Shown piece by piece: positions 41,904-54,008 of a stretch of DNA of 64,000 nucleotides. The notes beneath the pieces are model-generated. The model worked only from the letters and a program-made list of their open reading frames with translations, was not told where the DNA came from and searched no databases. Each line of letters begins with the position of its first letter. The first letter of the stretch is position 1. Source of the DNA: Liquidambar formosana (lineage: Eukaryota > Streptophyta > Magnoliopsida > Saxifragales > Altingiaceae); assembly GCA_039720395.1 (NCBI GenBank), contig CM077829.1, positions 24,073,955 through 24,137,954 on the forward strand, given 5' to 3'. A program made the position numbers and the translations under genes.

Positions 41904-43559
41904 CTACGTAGGGTGAGTTATCTCCATAATTTCTCTATCTCTCAACATTCATCTCCTCATACAGGGAATGGAGCGTGCGACCTCACGAGAAGAACATACA
42001 ACTACAGGAGCGTAAATGTTAAGTATCACCAAACTAACAAGAATGCATCAATCGAAAGTATCTTGCATATGCCCCAGACAATTCATAAAACACCGAATAA
42101 GCACTCTCTAATCCCTCGTATAAACATAAAAGCAGTGTTGTATCCTACATATGTAATGTACCCATGTCTCATATCATAACAAAATACGACATAGACGCTG
42201 CACAGCTAATGAGTCACAAAACATGGTGTAGTATCAAATCGTCTTCCCTAAGCCCTCCTGCCAATTCAATTCAACTTAACCGCTTTCCTAGACATGCCCC
42301 CATAAGACCGAATTGTTTCCTGACCTTTGGAAAACACGCTAAAGTAGCATCATTAAGCATCTTCTTCATGACATAGTCTCAAGTCAAAAAAGGGTGTAGA
42401 GTTGGATCATAGCGATCCATGTGGCTCACACAGTGATAAAGCAAGGATCCATTCACCACTCCTACCATCGGTTGACATAAAGCACATACAATATGAAATA
42501 TATGCTATGACGTTTAACTCATAAACATGAGCATGTCACTATAAGTAAAAGCAAAAGAACGCCATACAAATCTTAGTCCAGTCGCTACTCAAGCGCTTGA
42601 CCTGAGTTTTCCAGCCCAGTCGCTCTTTCAGCGCCTGTCTGAAATCTCACATTCGGTTATTAAGCGGGCTACATAGAGTTTATGGAAAAACTCCATGATC
42701 GATCTAATAGAGATCTCATTTTAGCTTAATCTAAGGCGACATATAATATAGCAATTGTATATCTTGCTCACCAACTAGGCGCCAAAGATATAAATGTCTC
42801 ATCTTACTCGCTAACTCAGCGCCAAGGTGAATCACCCGTGTAAGTGGGTCGATTCAAGCCTGGTGACATTACAAAGATGTGTGTACAAATGATATAAACA
42901 ACCTATGAACTAAAACAAAAGGAATGAATATCATATCTCAATAATAATAATGTCAATCACAAATATAATGTCTGAGCACATCAAATCCTACGAAGTCCCA
43001 TTCTCCTCACATGAGAAGGGAAAACATTTCTAACAATTAGCTTAATCAAAGGATTAGCCATTACAGTGCTAGTGGAGATATGACTAAAGAACTCTTCCCC
43101 TTTGCGCAACCATATCTTAAATGTAATTCAAAATAATTGGGATCTATTCCCGTACTCTAGGATTGATACACAATCAGACTTACAATCTCCTCATAAGTTG
43201 TAAAGCCTAGACGTTTCAAAGATTAACTCAACCAAGCAACTTCTCGAACAACTGCTTAGCAATCTAATTCTTTGACTCCACTAAGGACAAGGCAATGCGA
43301 GTCTGCTTCATACCACAATAAAAGCATATTCACCTCCAAAGATAAACGCATAACTTGAGGTGGACTCAAGCACATCTCTAAAACAGCCTAATCTCTATCG
43401 CTATAACCTCTTAGTCCTGAGTCTCCACGATGGTGACCTAGGACAAGGTCAGCGGTCCCACACAGGTATCGAAGAAATCTAATCGCTACTATCCATAGTG
43501 CGGGTTCAAAGAAACTCTAATAACAACTACTAACAATATAGATCGGATGTCTGGACGCG

Positions 43560-45400
43560 TACATAACATCGCGTACTACAGATCTCCTATAGCAACTACA
43601 TATGGCGTTGTGGACAGGTGATTCTTTTCCTCATAAGTTTTAGGAAACTAGTTTAAGATTAAGGTGTAGCTCTTCTGAATTAGAGTGTCAATGGGTTTGG
43701 AGTTATACATGCGAAAATATTCAAGAATCTTCCTAATGTAAGTCTCTAGAGACAAACCGGGAAGGTTCTCTGAACAATTTCTAACAATCTTAACTCCTAG
43801 CACACAATTTGCTTCACCCATGTCCTTCATCTCAAAGTAGAGAACAACCACTTTTTAGTGGCGACTAAAGTCTCCATATCATTTCTAGCTATAAGAATGT
43901 CAGCAACATACAATGGAAAAATAAGGATATTTCCCTTGGACAATTAAAGATACACGCAATGTGTTCAATCATCCTAAAACCCACAGTGGTAATAGAATCA
44001 TGAAATCTCAAATATCATTGCCTAGACGTTTGTTTAAGGCCATGGATGGAACAGTGAGCAAACACATTTTGCGCTCTAGTCCTTTGACCTTAAAAACCCA
44101 CATTGGTTTATCTATAAAGATCAAAAACCCACTGGTTGATCCATAAAGATTTTTCCGTCTAGTTCTCTACTGAGAAATGTCATCTTAACATCCATCTACA
44201 AAAATCCAAAATCCATTTATGCGACAATAGCTAGGATCCGGCAAATAAAGCCAAAACTCACTACTTAGGGAGAATATCTCTACATAGTCAATACCCACAC
44301 ATTAGGTATAACTTTCTGCCACACGGTGCGCCTAATACTTGTCAATTGAATCATCTACCATTGTAGAAAATCAACTAACCCCCAAACCTATTCCTATCTA
44401 TCAAGCTCATCTCATCTTGCATAGCAGTTATTCACTTATCTTTAGCATGAGAAAAAAGCGCTTTCTCATAGAAAGTCGGCTCATCATCTTCTCTAGAAGC
44501 ACATAGGAAGGAATCCCCTTCAATCTCAAAGTGATGATGGGGAAAGTTTCCACATTTGCTCCTATACATTTAAGAACTTTAGTGGTTCTGCAGGATACTT
44601 TCCTGTAGAACACCTTGTGGGACACTCGAACACTCCCACTAGGTTGAAGACTACTCCCACTATCTTCAGCGACTATAAGACGAGGAACTAATTCCCCACC
44701 TCGCTCGAAGATGGTAAGACATCTTCCCACTCCTCTATCTCATAAAGGTTAAGATTCTTACTAATGTAGCCTATGCTAGTGAAATCATTCTTTTAATGAA
44801 ATTAATATTACGTGACTCTATGTCAATCATTTCTCCTTCAAGATGTTCATCGTACATCAAATAACCTTTTGAGCCTTTAAAGAAAAGTTTTTAAAAAAGT
44901 TTTTAAAATGTGCTTTATAGCTCTAGGGTTAAGCTCCTCACACTCATGGAGAGCGATATGAACAAATCTACTAACCTTCTAAGGGCGCGAATGCCCCACA
45001 GATTGGGCTTTTCGCTATGCCATAACTCAAAAGAGGTTGAAGAAAATAATTGATCAAGAAGGCACTTTCATAAATATGTAGGCAGCAGTTTATAAAAAGT
45101 ATCCCCCTAAAAAAATAGAGGGGGTTGACTTGCGCCATCATCTATCTAGACATATCTAGAAGTGTTCTATTCCTATTCTCCGCTACACTATTGTGCTACG
45201 AAATGCTAAGAATATAGCGTTATCTGCGTATCCTCTTTTTCTCAGACAGTCCACTGAATTGATCAGATAAGTATTCGCGTCCTTGACATCGCGCATAATT
45301 ATCAATCAAAAATGAGAAAATAAGAGTCGCCAGAATGTGCCTCAACGTACATAGGTTCGCAAATGTCTAAGTGAACTAACTCTAGCGATCAAGAAGCTAT
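43560..45400 (-). pseudogene. Copia-2 pol remnants including RT segment
   Basis: The clearest piece (43648-43851) reads YFEMKDMGEANCVLGVKIVR and ETYIRKILEYFRMYNSKPID, the Copia reverse-transcriptase region just after the YVDD motif. Upstream (about 44400-45400) are broken integrase-to-RT linker frames. Stops and shifts are frequent. Confidence 0.75.
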
Positions 45401-45488
45401 AAGGCGGAAATAAATCATATAATCATCTCTAAAGTGAAATAGTTCTTAAACAATACCATCATAAAGATCCAACCTTTTACTTCTAAAT

Positions 45489-46350
45489 AAAAGAATATCC
45501 AAAATCTAAAAAATGCTTAAACTGGTAGTAGATTGAATTAATTATTAAGCACATAAAACATGTAGTGTAGAAGTAATATGCGCCCTATGCGCAGTTGGAG
45601 TATAGTCAAACTCCAAAACGTTCTACACTTGTGCCATTACTCATATACTTTATGGGTGCCAACTCAAAAAATGTAGCAATAATCTACTAGCCGTACTCCA
45701 TCTCATAACACATATTCAGTTGCTCCCGTATTTCAATCCATACAAGAATAAAATAGGCAACTAAACTATGATCACATGCCCAAAAGCAGAGAGAGTTTGG
45801 TGAAAAGGATGCCTACTTTGACTCAGTGCAATCACGAGCAAAGTATCTCAACTTTTCACAATTATAGCACATTATTTTGGATAACCTTTATTATCCTTGG
45901 TAATGGGGCAATACATATACTTCCCAATTAAAATCAATAAATACGCTGCTTAATACAGTAAAGCGCGTGTTGCAATCTATCTCAAAACAGGGATAAAAGG
46001 CCTTAAACACAAAATTAAGGCGGTGTAGGGTCATATACCCATGCACAGGTTAGATCATAATACTAGTCAATATATCCAGGAGCACTTGCTCAATGAAAAA
46101 ATATTATTTAAACCATTTCAATTTAAATAAATATCCCAAAAATAAACCATGTCCAATAATAATATTTCCTAAAATAAAATCCAAACTGCTGAAAAGAGTA
46201 TCCAAAATCTCATAATGCTTTAACAGAAAGTAGATTACGCTAAATCCCAGGCACATAAATCACATTATGTAGAAGTAGAATGCGCCACATGCGCAATCGA
46301 AGCTTTTTCATTAGTGTCGTTTCACATGTAAATTATATGTGTGCCAGGCA
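45489..46350 (-). repeat. Direct repeat pair inside Copia-2
   Basis: A segment at about 45489-45700 resembles one at about 46200-46375: CCAAAATCT...ATGCTT, GTAGATT, GCACATAAA, GTAGAAGTA(A/G)(T/A)ATGCGCC, ATGCGCA, and TCTACTA(G/A)CCG in the same order. Either an internal duplication or a recombination scar within the gag region. Confidence 0.55.
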
Positions 46351-46368
46351 GAACGCGACGATGATCTA

Positions 46369-46755
46369 CTAACCGAAAGCAATCCTCAGATGTTGCCACA
46401 TTTCCTTGGCATTTGGGTAGTTCTCATACTCCCCAATAAGATCATCATGCATGCGCGTCATCATAATATAATGCGCACGACGATCTTTCATCATCCAATT
46501 TTGGTAAACTAAAAGGTTACTTTGATACTCGGCAGCATTGGTGACCCCATCCTCAATTTTTGGGGCTACCATGGAATTGGACAAAGTCTCAACTAAGCCC
46601 AGCTCATTCAAGAAGTACTCTATATCTCTTTGCCATATGTCGTAGTTGATCCCATTTAGCTTGTCAATGTTATCATATATCGCATCTATGTGGTTGTTTG
46701 CCATCATTACATTCAAGAATTGCGCAAGGGTTGACATTATTATACACACATCCAT
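46369..46755 (-). pseudogene. Copia-2 gag N-terminal part
   Basis: Capsid protein start: DKLNGINYDIWQRDIEYFLN is a typical Copia gag opening (DUF4219/UBN2), followed by AHYIMMTRMHDDLIGEYENY and KEMWQHLRIAFG before a stop. The zinc knuckle expected downstream was not found. Confidence 0.8.
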
Positions 46756-48561
46756 TATTTATTCAAAAAACCCAATTGGAAAAACATTATCCTTCCCTAC
46801 AAATCAAAATCGAAAAATATTGCTATTGCTCATAATCATCTCCCAATTATGTAGGTTAGGAGTATATTTTCCAATCGTTTTTCGAACAAATACACATATT
46901 ACCCACAGTATTATAACAATAATAACGATAACATGCTCCACATAAACACACGGATTCCTTTATGGAATCATTTGGTAAATATTAGAGCCTATGATAAGAA
47001 AATTCCATAGCATAATGCGTGTCGCGAAAACACATCCCCTTACATAATTCCTCCAAAAAATAGTACATAAATCAATACATTACATTCCCAAAAATCCTAA
47101 TACAATGGATCTACTGCAATGAATAAATAAATGGGGATGCCGCACCACACATTATACCTCAAGGAATATCTTATACACAGAAGGCAAACAAACATAAGCT
47201 CTATCATATTTTACCAAAAATCCATCCATTTAATCCTATAACTAACATGCTAATACATATTAAGCAATTGGTCTATTAAATGGATGGTAGGGCCATGCTC
47301 AAACACATAAGGAGTGTGCTAATGGGTCTCATAAGGTGGGTAAAACGTTGGCAGCAATCTAATTGCACAACGTAATAAGAATAATTAATTACACAAATTA
47401 ATTAATTAATTACCGCATGTAATTAATAGATGCACAGTTAATCCACGTCGCGTGACTCTCCCTATGACACAAAAATACTCCCACATGCTCAAATAATAAA
47501 AATACAGTCTCTGGAAATTTTAATTTTGCATAAAATAATATTCTTTAATTTTTCAGTAAAGAAAAAATACTAAAAATATAGTAAAATAAAAAATCTAGAA
47601 GCTATGGTGGGAGGTGCAGCACACCAAAGAATCAAATGAGCCCCAAAAAAAATTCCAAAATTTTCCAGAATGCCAAACACACCCTCACGCACGCGAGTGG
47701 TGTGGTTTTATTGTATTTTTATCAATTTTTAATTAAATAAATAATTTATGGTAATTAAAAAATAAAATAAAAATTACCAAAAATTCAGAAATAAAAAATA
47801 AAAAATTCTGGAAAAAATTTGGCTAAAAATGGCCTCGGAAGCCCCCCCACGCACCACACGCGCCACCACCTGCGTGTGGGCGCGTGCTGCTGCGTCATCC
47901 TTTTTTTTTTTTTTAATTGCATATCCCCTCAATCACGCGCTGTGAAGGAGCGTGCACGCCACGCACCGGCGATGAGGCCTCCGACGGTGACACCGCCGGT
48001 GCCATCAAACTCGTCTTGGCTTCTGGGTTCCGACTGTGGTGTCTACCCCTTATGGGGACCCACCATTTGTGTGCACGCGCTCACACTCTCTTCGGGTGAG
48101 AGTGGACAAGCAAATCTCCTGCACTTCATCTTCTTCCTTTGAACAAATTCGAACCAGATTCGATTGTTCATGGGGGCAACTTCACGGGGCTATATCTTTC
48201 ACATACGATATCGGATTTGTGCAAATTTTATGTCTACGGAAAGCCCTCGCGACGTAATTTAACAGTATACCAATTTCCCGCATTGAAAACAAGTTTAAGT
48301 GCATCAAAAATAAGCCCAAAGTTTTGGAAAAACCACAAATTCCAAAACTAGGGTTTGCGTTTTCTCTCAAAATGCACGTCCGTTTCTCACGAAATTTTGC
48401 AGGCATATTCCTCGCACATAGGAGAACACGTCCATATAAAAATTTTGGGTTTAAAACCACTTTTGAAAAACGTTTTTAAACGACCCAAAAATTGTATTTT
48501 AGAGAGAGAATGCAAACACGCGACAATAGGGCGAATCAACAACCACAGTCTCTAATACTAA
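46756..48561 (-). other. Copia-2 leader between 5' LTR and gag
   Basis: About 1.8 kb with a GC-rich patch (47840-48110) and no supported gene. Next to the 5' LTR the minus strand reads TTAGTATTAGAGA, a decayed form of the TGGTATCAGAGC primer-binding site. Confidence 0.5.
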
Positions 48562-49060
48562 TGTAAATACGCTATATCTACTGCATATAGCACTCAATAA
48601 CGGGTCCAAGGACATACCTTAAGCGGAAGAGACCCGAGGATGTTTGTCGGTTGTTGTTACAAGCTCCACGTAGTCACTGCACGAATGGTTGCTCCTCCAC
48701 TGCGAGTCTGACCTCCGTGTATGCTCCTCAATGTCGTGATAGCCGTAGGGATCGCTACTAGAGTCCTCCCACGCAATCCACACTACCAAATCCACTAGGC
48801 CAATGGTGATCCTAGAGAGAAAATACTAGAGAGAGAATAACGGAGGCTGCTGTATTTCTGTATTGTGGTGTGTCTCAATCACTAAGAGAGACATTCAATA
48901 TATATGTGCCCCTATTCCACAGTCCAAACCCTAGCAGGAGTTGGTTTCCAAGTGCAATTAGGAAACCTCATGGAATAGGAGACTTAACCACTGGGTCCAG
49001 CACCCACACGTGGGCGGACCATGGGTTTGGGTCACAACCCAATGACCCATATTTTTAACA
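48562..49060 (-). repeat. Copia-2 5' LTR
   Basis: 499 bp, partner of 41392-41891. Followed on the plus strand by GAATG, the target duplication. Confidence 0.9.
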
Positions 49061-49065
49061 GAATG

Positions 49066-49216
49066 ATAGTATTAAATATTGTTAATCGAATTATCTGTAC
49101 TCTCACATTTAGTCAAACACTTGCCTAGGATGATAAATATCAACTAGAGCGCTTAGATTCTTTATGCAAGCAAATAGAAATGTTATTTGGGATAGCAAAG
49201 AAGACAACTAAACCAA
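49066..49216. repeat. Right piece of the duplicated block split by Copia-2
   Basis: ATAGTATTAAAT through GATAGCAAAGAAGACAACTA matches 56074-56218. Homology stops at about 49216. Confidence 0.8.
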
Positions 49217-49770
49217 AAAACAAGAATTTCAATAAGTAAACACTTACTCGTGCTCTTCCTTTGTCCATGAATTCTTCTTCTTTGGTCTCCATTTTTGGCT
49301 TTGACTTGGGATGAGGACAAATTTTATGGCCCCCAAAATCTTGACCAACGAGCGTCAACGAGGAATTGCCCACTTGGTGTTGAAACTCAACTCTTTCCGC
49401 TCAGCCAAAAGGGTATCAAGCAAAACACCATCGTTCTACTCTAGTATTTCCATCGGCGCATTTCAAAGTACTTGGTCAGTAGTCTTTGGGATGAACTTGT
49501 CAACGTCAAAAATCATCTTCTTCAAGATCCCACAAGGATGGTAGCGGCAGATTGGTGTTGCTAGCAGTATGAAGGTCACTATCTTCAAGAAAACTGAAGG
49601 TATCATCATCATGCATGGTAATGATTGCAAAAGCCATCAATTTAATACGATCCCTTTGTGGTTTGATTTCTCTTACTGCGGTAATTGGCCTCAACCTCTC
49701 TCAATGTCTCCTCATAGACTTTTGAAATCTTGATTATATATGGTAATGAAATTTGCATACTCAGCAAACA
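49217..49770 (-). pseudogene. Gene-like remnant, family not recognised
   Basis: Minus-strand frames read REIKPQRDRIKLMAFAIITM then HDDDTFSFLEDSDL (49506-49694), with neighbouring frames EETLREVEANYRSKRNQTTK and FAEYANFITIYNQDFKS upstream. The even codon-like texture and charged helical pattern look like a decayed coding gene with frameshifts. I cannot name it. Confidence 0.3.
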
Positions 49771-50424
49771 TTTCGATGATCTTTGAACTGCCAAAAATTA
49801 AAAGGAGCTATAATGCCGATTTTGGAAATTCTCTTTGTTGCCTATATAAAAAACCCATGTGTAGCATTGTCACCATGTATATCTACTGATTTTTGCACCT
49901 TTTTTTTTTTTTTTTTTAATAATGATTTTTCACTTCTGGGCAAGTTAACATTGTAAACCAATGGAGGGGTGCTCAGTGGTGGGACGGACCACCAGGTTTT
50001 GAATCTTTTGATCACATATAATTTTTTTTTATTTTTTTATTTTTTACGACCCACTTCAAAAATCTATCTCATTGGACTGTGATATGGGCACACTTACGAC
50101 TTAGCAATGGCATTGAATACAAAGAATTTTAATGTTATTTTAATAGGACTAGAAACTATATACTACCCAAAATCAGGCTAATCATGGCTAGCTTAAGGGC
50201 ACGATTAACTTATTAATTAGTACGGCGTATAAAAGCCAAGCTTAATTATTGTTTAATTAAAATTGATCTGCGTCACGACATATAAGGGTTGGTATTTTTG
50301 CACTGTAGTAATATATACATGCAGGTGTAAATAATAAAATTTTCTGGTGATTTATTATTTAATTTCTTAGATTCTGTAACTATGAGATTTTCATGGTTTT
50401 TTTTTTTTTTTTTTTTTTTTTTTT
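49771..50424. other. Intergenic AT-rich stretch
   Basis: Poly(T) runs at about 49900-49917 and 50399-50424 flank unremarkable sequence. GTGCTCAGTGGTGGGACGGA near 49969 has no assignment. Nothing coding was seen. Confidence 0.35.
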
Positions 50425-50735
50425 GCGCCAAGTCACCCTTCAAAACTATAAGTGTGGTTTATATTTTATGAAACCAACCATTGGATTAGATAACCTTATC
50501 ATGTAGGTGATGCATACCAAAAATCAAGTTGATCTAAGACTGATTGCTATTCTATCCAAAAATTACATGTTTTAATCAATGACAATCTCTCATTTTGGAC
50601 ATTTATGAATGAAGTAGTTTTTAATCTTGAATCAACTTGATTTTTGGTATGTGTGACCTTTACATGAAGTAGATCTAATCCAACAGTTAGTTTTGAAAAA
50701 AATCAGAAATAGAGTTTTAGAAAGTGACCTAACGT
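50425..50735. mobile_element. MITE with long inverted arms (about 310 bp)
   Basis: The left end AAGTCACCCTTCAAAACTAT and the right end, read inward, AGGTCACTTTCTAAAACTCT form terminal inverted repeats. The arms continue, e.g. ACCAAAAATCAAGTTGAT on the left against ATCAACTTGATTTTTGGTAT on the right, so the whole element can fold into one hairpin. No coding capacity. The target duplication is unclear because of adjacent poly(T). Confidence 0.7.
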
Positions 50736-50773
50736 AAAGTTAGATTAAGTTAACCTTATAAGAAGGGGACTCA

Positions 50774-50779
<6 letters not shown>

Positions 50780-50808
<29 letters not shown>

Positions 50809-50823
50809 GATAGATAGATAGAT
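50780..50823. repeat. (TA)n / (GATA)n microsatellite
   Basis: A run of TATATA followed by GATAGATAGATAGATA. Confidence 0.85.
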
Positions 50824-51224
50824 ATTAGAAGTAGCATTGTAAGCTTATAGCGTAAACGAGAAAAGAGTACAGAGTTCTATAATTCTATGATTCTATGAAA
50901 TACAAAAATTTAAGTAACCCAAAAACAAAGAAAAAACAAAGAGTGGTTGGTTGACCCTTGAAGTTGTTGGCGTTAAGACGACGAGAGAATTGAGAGATTG
51001 TTTATCCGTAAAAAATGAGATTTTGGTTATTGTGTTAGAGAAGCTTCCACAAATCCCTCCCCACCCCCCCCCCCTTCCCCTTTTTTTTTACTCTGTAATA
51101 TGTATTGGCTGCTTAGTGCGTTGGATCAAGGAGCCTCCTTGGTTCTCCTTTTTCCCTCTTTTTTTATTTTTATTTTTCAATGTTTTATAAAAATTATAAA
51201 AAGTTTTCATAAAAACTAGCAATG

Positions 51225-51490
51225 GAGTCCACTTGAAAACATCATTTTGAACAATTTTGCAAAAGATAAGTTTTCCAAAATCTATTGCTTAAGTAGACTT
51301 TTTGGTTAAAAATGAAACAAGAACTATAAATGCCAAAATTAAACAATCTAACAGATTTTGAAAAAAGTTTCTCTTGCAAAGTTATTCAAAATTATGTTTT
51401 TTAGTGTACTACATGACCAATTTTCATAGAAAATTTTTATATTTTTTTATAAAATCATAAAAATCAAAATAAGTGGGGTGTACAAATAAC
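51225..51490. mobile_element. Foldback MITE, homologous to the one in TNL-2 intron 2
   Basis: AACATCATTTTGAACAATTT pairs with AAGTTATTCAAAATTATGTT. The sequence order and trailing GACCAATTTT...AAATTTTTATATTTTT match 26560-26765. Confidence 0.6.
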
Positions 51491-52371
51491 ATTGAGGGAT
51501 TTCAATAACCACTCTCAACTTGGAAAGGCTCTTCTGGGCTAAACCCTCTTTCAATTTTTATTTCACCTAGGCTAAGACTAAAACCCACAAAAATTATAGA
51601 AGTGAAAAAAAATAAAATAAAATTGGGCTGGGTACGTAGCTTGCCATGTAACTCCGCCCCTAGCTATGACATTGGCCCATGGGGGTAGCATGAGGGAGAG
51701 TGATGAGAGTTGAAACCAAAACCTCTTACTTAGCAAAAGGCATTGGAGGCTAGTACTACTCAATCCACCCCTCAAGGTTCTCTAGACTAGTTTTTTTGAA
51801 ACATTGGTTTCAAGTTTCAACAATGATCCAATCCTGTTACCAGTTTGTTGGCCAGCCCATTTCTGGTTTCACATAATGCAAACGAAAATATTTGAAAATT
51901 TTACCAATATTTGATAGGCAATTGGGTTGCCATGCATGAAAACCAAGCTTTTTAAATCCAAAAACTATGACTAGTCCAATTGCTGTACACTTATTGATTT
52001 GGGCCATCTTTTGCATGTTTGTTTAGTGAATGTTCCTAAGTGAGACATTGGAGGTCTAGCTCAATGAAAAGTAAGGTATTGTAGATTTTGAAAGGGTAAG
52101 GTATCCATTTTAAAAATAAATAAATAAATAACATGGGTGTTCAAGGTTTTAATTAACCTCGACTAATCCTTTGGGCACGTGCAGTTCTTTGTCGACCCAC
52201 ACGCACCGAGCAATTTCCAAATCCTTTGGGCTTTGAGAGTAGCCCAAAGAGGTTCAACGCTTTCATGGGGTTAATTTCAATCACGTACTCGACCTATACT
52301 TTTTGAAATGCTTATCAAGGCTCGAGTTATTACTAGGTTAACCCCTTGGGGTTATAGGCAGGGGCAGATGC
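51491..52371. other. Intergenic stretch without a recognised gene
   Basis: Contains possible repeat-derived text (AGTTGAAACCAAAACCTCTT near 51708 and CTCGAGTTATTACTAGGTTA near 52322) but no domain, RNA or boundary I can support. Confidence 0.3.
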
Positions 52372-53000
52372 ACTAAGCCCGTGCACACGTGCAACTGGTC
52401 ATTTTTTTTCTTTTTTTGAAAGTTAGATAAGTAATTTTATGTAAATTTACTCTAGTACTTTAGTCCCCATTGAGAAAAAATATTTAACTTTGATTATATT
52501 TGGTTAAATTTTTATTAATTTTGGTTAAATTTACTAATGTACACCACTTTGGTAGATTATATAAAGTTAAGGTGTAATTTGTGAATAGATTGTTATGTGC
52601 AACCATTGAGAAGGATCTTGTTCCACATCAAGCAAGGGGGTGTTAGGGGTACGGGTAAATAAGTAAGGTTCCGCATCTCTAAAAGTCGCCTGAGTTTTTG
52701 AAGAATGGCTTGCTTGTCAATCTTATTTCCTATTTCATCACCTCTATTCAATCATTTCAATGTGTGTTTTTGTAACTTTCTCCCTTTTCCCATCTTATTG
52801 AGACTTTGTCCCACATAAGGTAGATGGGGATGAGAGTGTTAAGAATAGTACATAAGCAAGTTCCATATTTCTAAAAATCACCTAGGCTTTTTATAGTATG
52901 GCATGGTTGTCAGTTTTTTGTATTTCAATTCACCACTTCTATTCGGTCATGGCAATGTGTGGTCCTACCTTTCTCCATTCCTTATCTAACTCTTAGCTAA

Positions 53001-53040
<40 letters not shown>

Positions 53041-53088
53041 GGTGCAACCAGTGAGAAAAATTTATGGATTTGCCTCTAGCTGTAAGGT
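52372..53088. mobile_element. Possible TIR element containing a diverged tandem repeat
   Basis: The left edge AGGGGCAGATGCA and the right edge, read inward, AGAGGCAAATCCA are similar inverted ends. GTGCAACTGGTCA (52389-52401) and its inverse TGCAACCAGTGAGA (53043-53056) extend the pairing. No clear target duplication. Inside, two diverged copies of a unit begin TTGTTCCACATC and TTTGTCCCACAT, 188 bp apart. Confidence 0.35.
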
Positions 53089-53678
53089 ATCCTGGTTGTA
53101 CTTTGACCTGCATGGTGCATGTCTCTCTTGGTGACATGATGTTGGACTTACTACAAGAATTACCTGATCTCAATTCTCAATAGCCCCAAAAAAAACCTCT
53201 TAACTAATCCTCTGGGCTTAATAGTGGTGATGGCTTGGCTTCTTTAATGGCCTAGATAAATTAGTTTGTACCAGCTTTAAAACCTATGTTTTAGTCAGTG
53301 TGCAAAATCAAGTACCTATGAGTACTCTTTGTCTCTCAGAACGTAAGAGTAATTTAGATTGTCTAAAACTCTTGGACTACCAATATCTATCAATCTTTAA
53401 TTAGTTCCGAGCCTCCATCAATTATAAAAATTCAAAAACTTTGCCAAAATTTTTTTTTTTTTTGAAAAGTTGCTGAATGCTACAATTTTTTATTTTTTAT
53501 TTATTTTTTTCTATGAATAAGGTAATAATGAATCGAATTATGAATATCTCTCAACTATAGGATGAAACAATTAATAAATAAAGTTCTTCTCTAATCTAAT
53601 ATTGGTAGCTCTCCTTGAACTCGTTATTCAATAGCTAACAATGATCACATGCAACAGCAGTGGGAGCACGCACGAGGA
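53089..53678. other. Intergenic stretch downstream of the polygalacturonase pseudogene
   Basis: AT-rich with a T run near 53450-53463. No gene seen. The last 50 bp are presumably 3' UTR of the minus-strand gene. Confidence 0.35.
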
Positions 53679-53906
53679 CTATATGCAAGAAGGAGGCATT
53701 TGTTCGCCGTAAAAGACACCACTGATGTAAGAGCAGGAAGAAGCCACAGATCCATCAGTGTCGTTGTAAGCCAAATTAATGTCCTTAAGCTCAATCTTTT
53801 CACATAGCACAATTCTACTGCACTGAAGATTCACTCCAACTTTTGAGCTTAAAGTACCCCTAATGTTTCTGAACTTTACATCGCTAATCTGAACCCGTGA
53901 GGCAGC
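53679..53906 (-). pseudogene. Polygalacturonase exon 4 and stop
   Basis: AASRVQISDVKFRNIRGTLS to GVFYGEQMPPSCI with TAG at 53681-53679. Open throughout. Its frame had no long ORF because it starts and ends at splice and stop sites. Confidence 0.82.
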
Positions 53907-54008
53907 CTATAGAGAAGAAAAAATAAAACCCATTTTGGCATAAGAGAAAAAAAAAATCAATTTTCAAACGATGCCATGCTAATCAAAATTTAAAGAGCTA
54001 ATTATTAC

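Larger units (their letters stand above)
41392..49060 (-). mobile_element. Copia-2: full-length LTR/Copia element (7.67 kb), minus strand, GAATG TSD
   Basis: LTRs at 41392-41891 (3') and 48562-49060 (5') begin TGTTAAAAATATGGGTC and end GTATTTACA on the minus strand. The 5-bp duplication GAATG is exact (41387-41391, 49061-49065). The polypurine tract CGAGTGGGAGA abuts the 3' LTR. Gag (46369-46755) and RT (43648-43851) pieces give the orientation. The LTRs differ at about 14 positions in 500 (near 3 percent). The coding part is broken by many stops and shifts, so the copy is dead. Confidence 0.88.

Noticed and set aside
53140..53165. A CACTA terminus at TTACTACAAGAATTACC
   Set aside because: The first base does not fit, there are no subterminal repeats and no inverted partner within reach.
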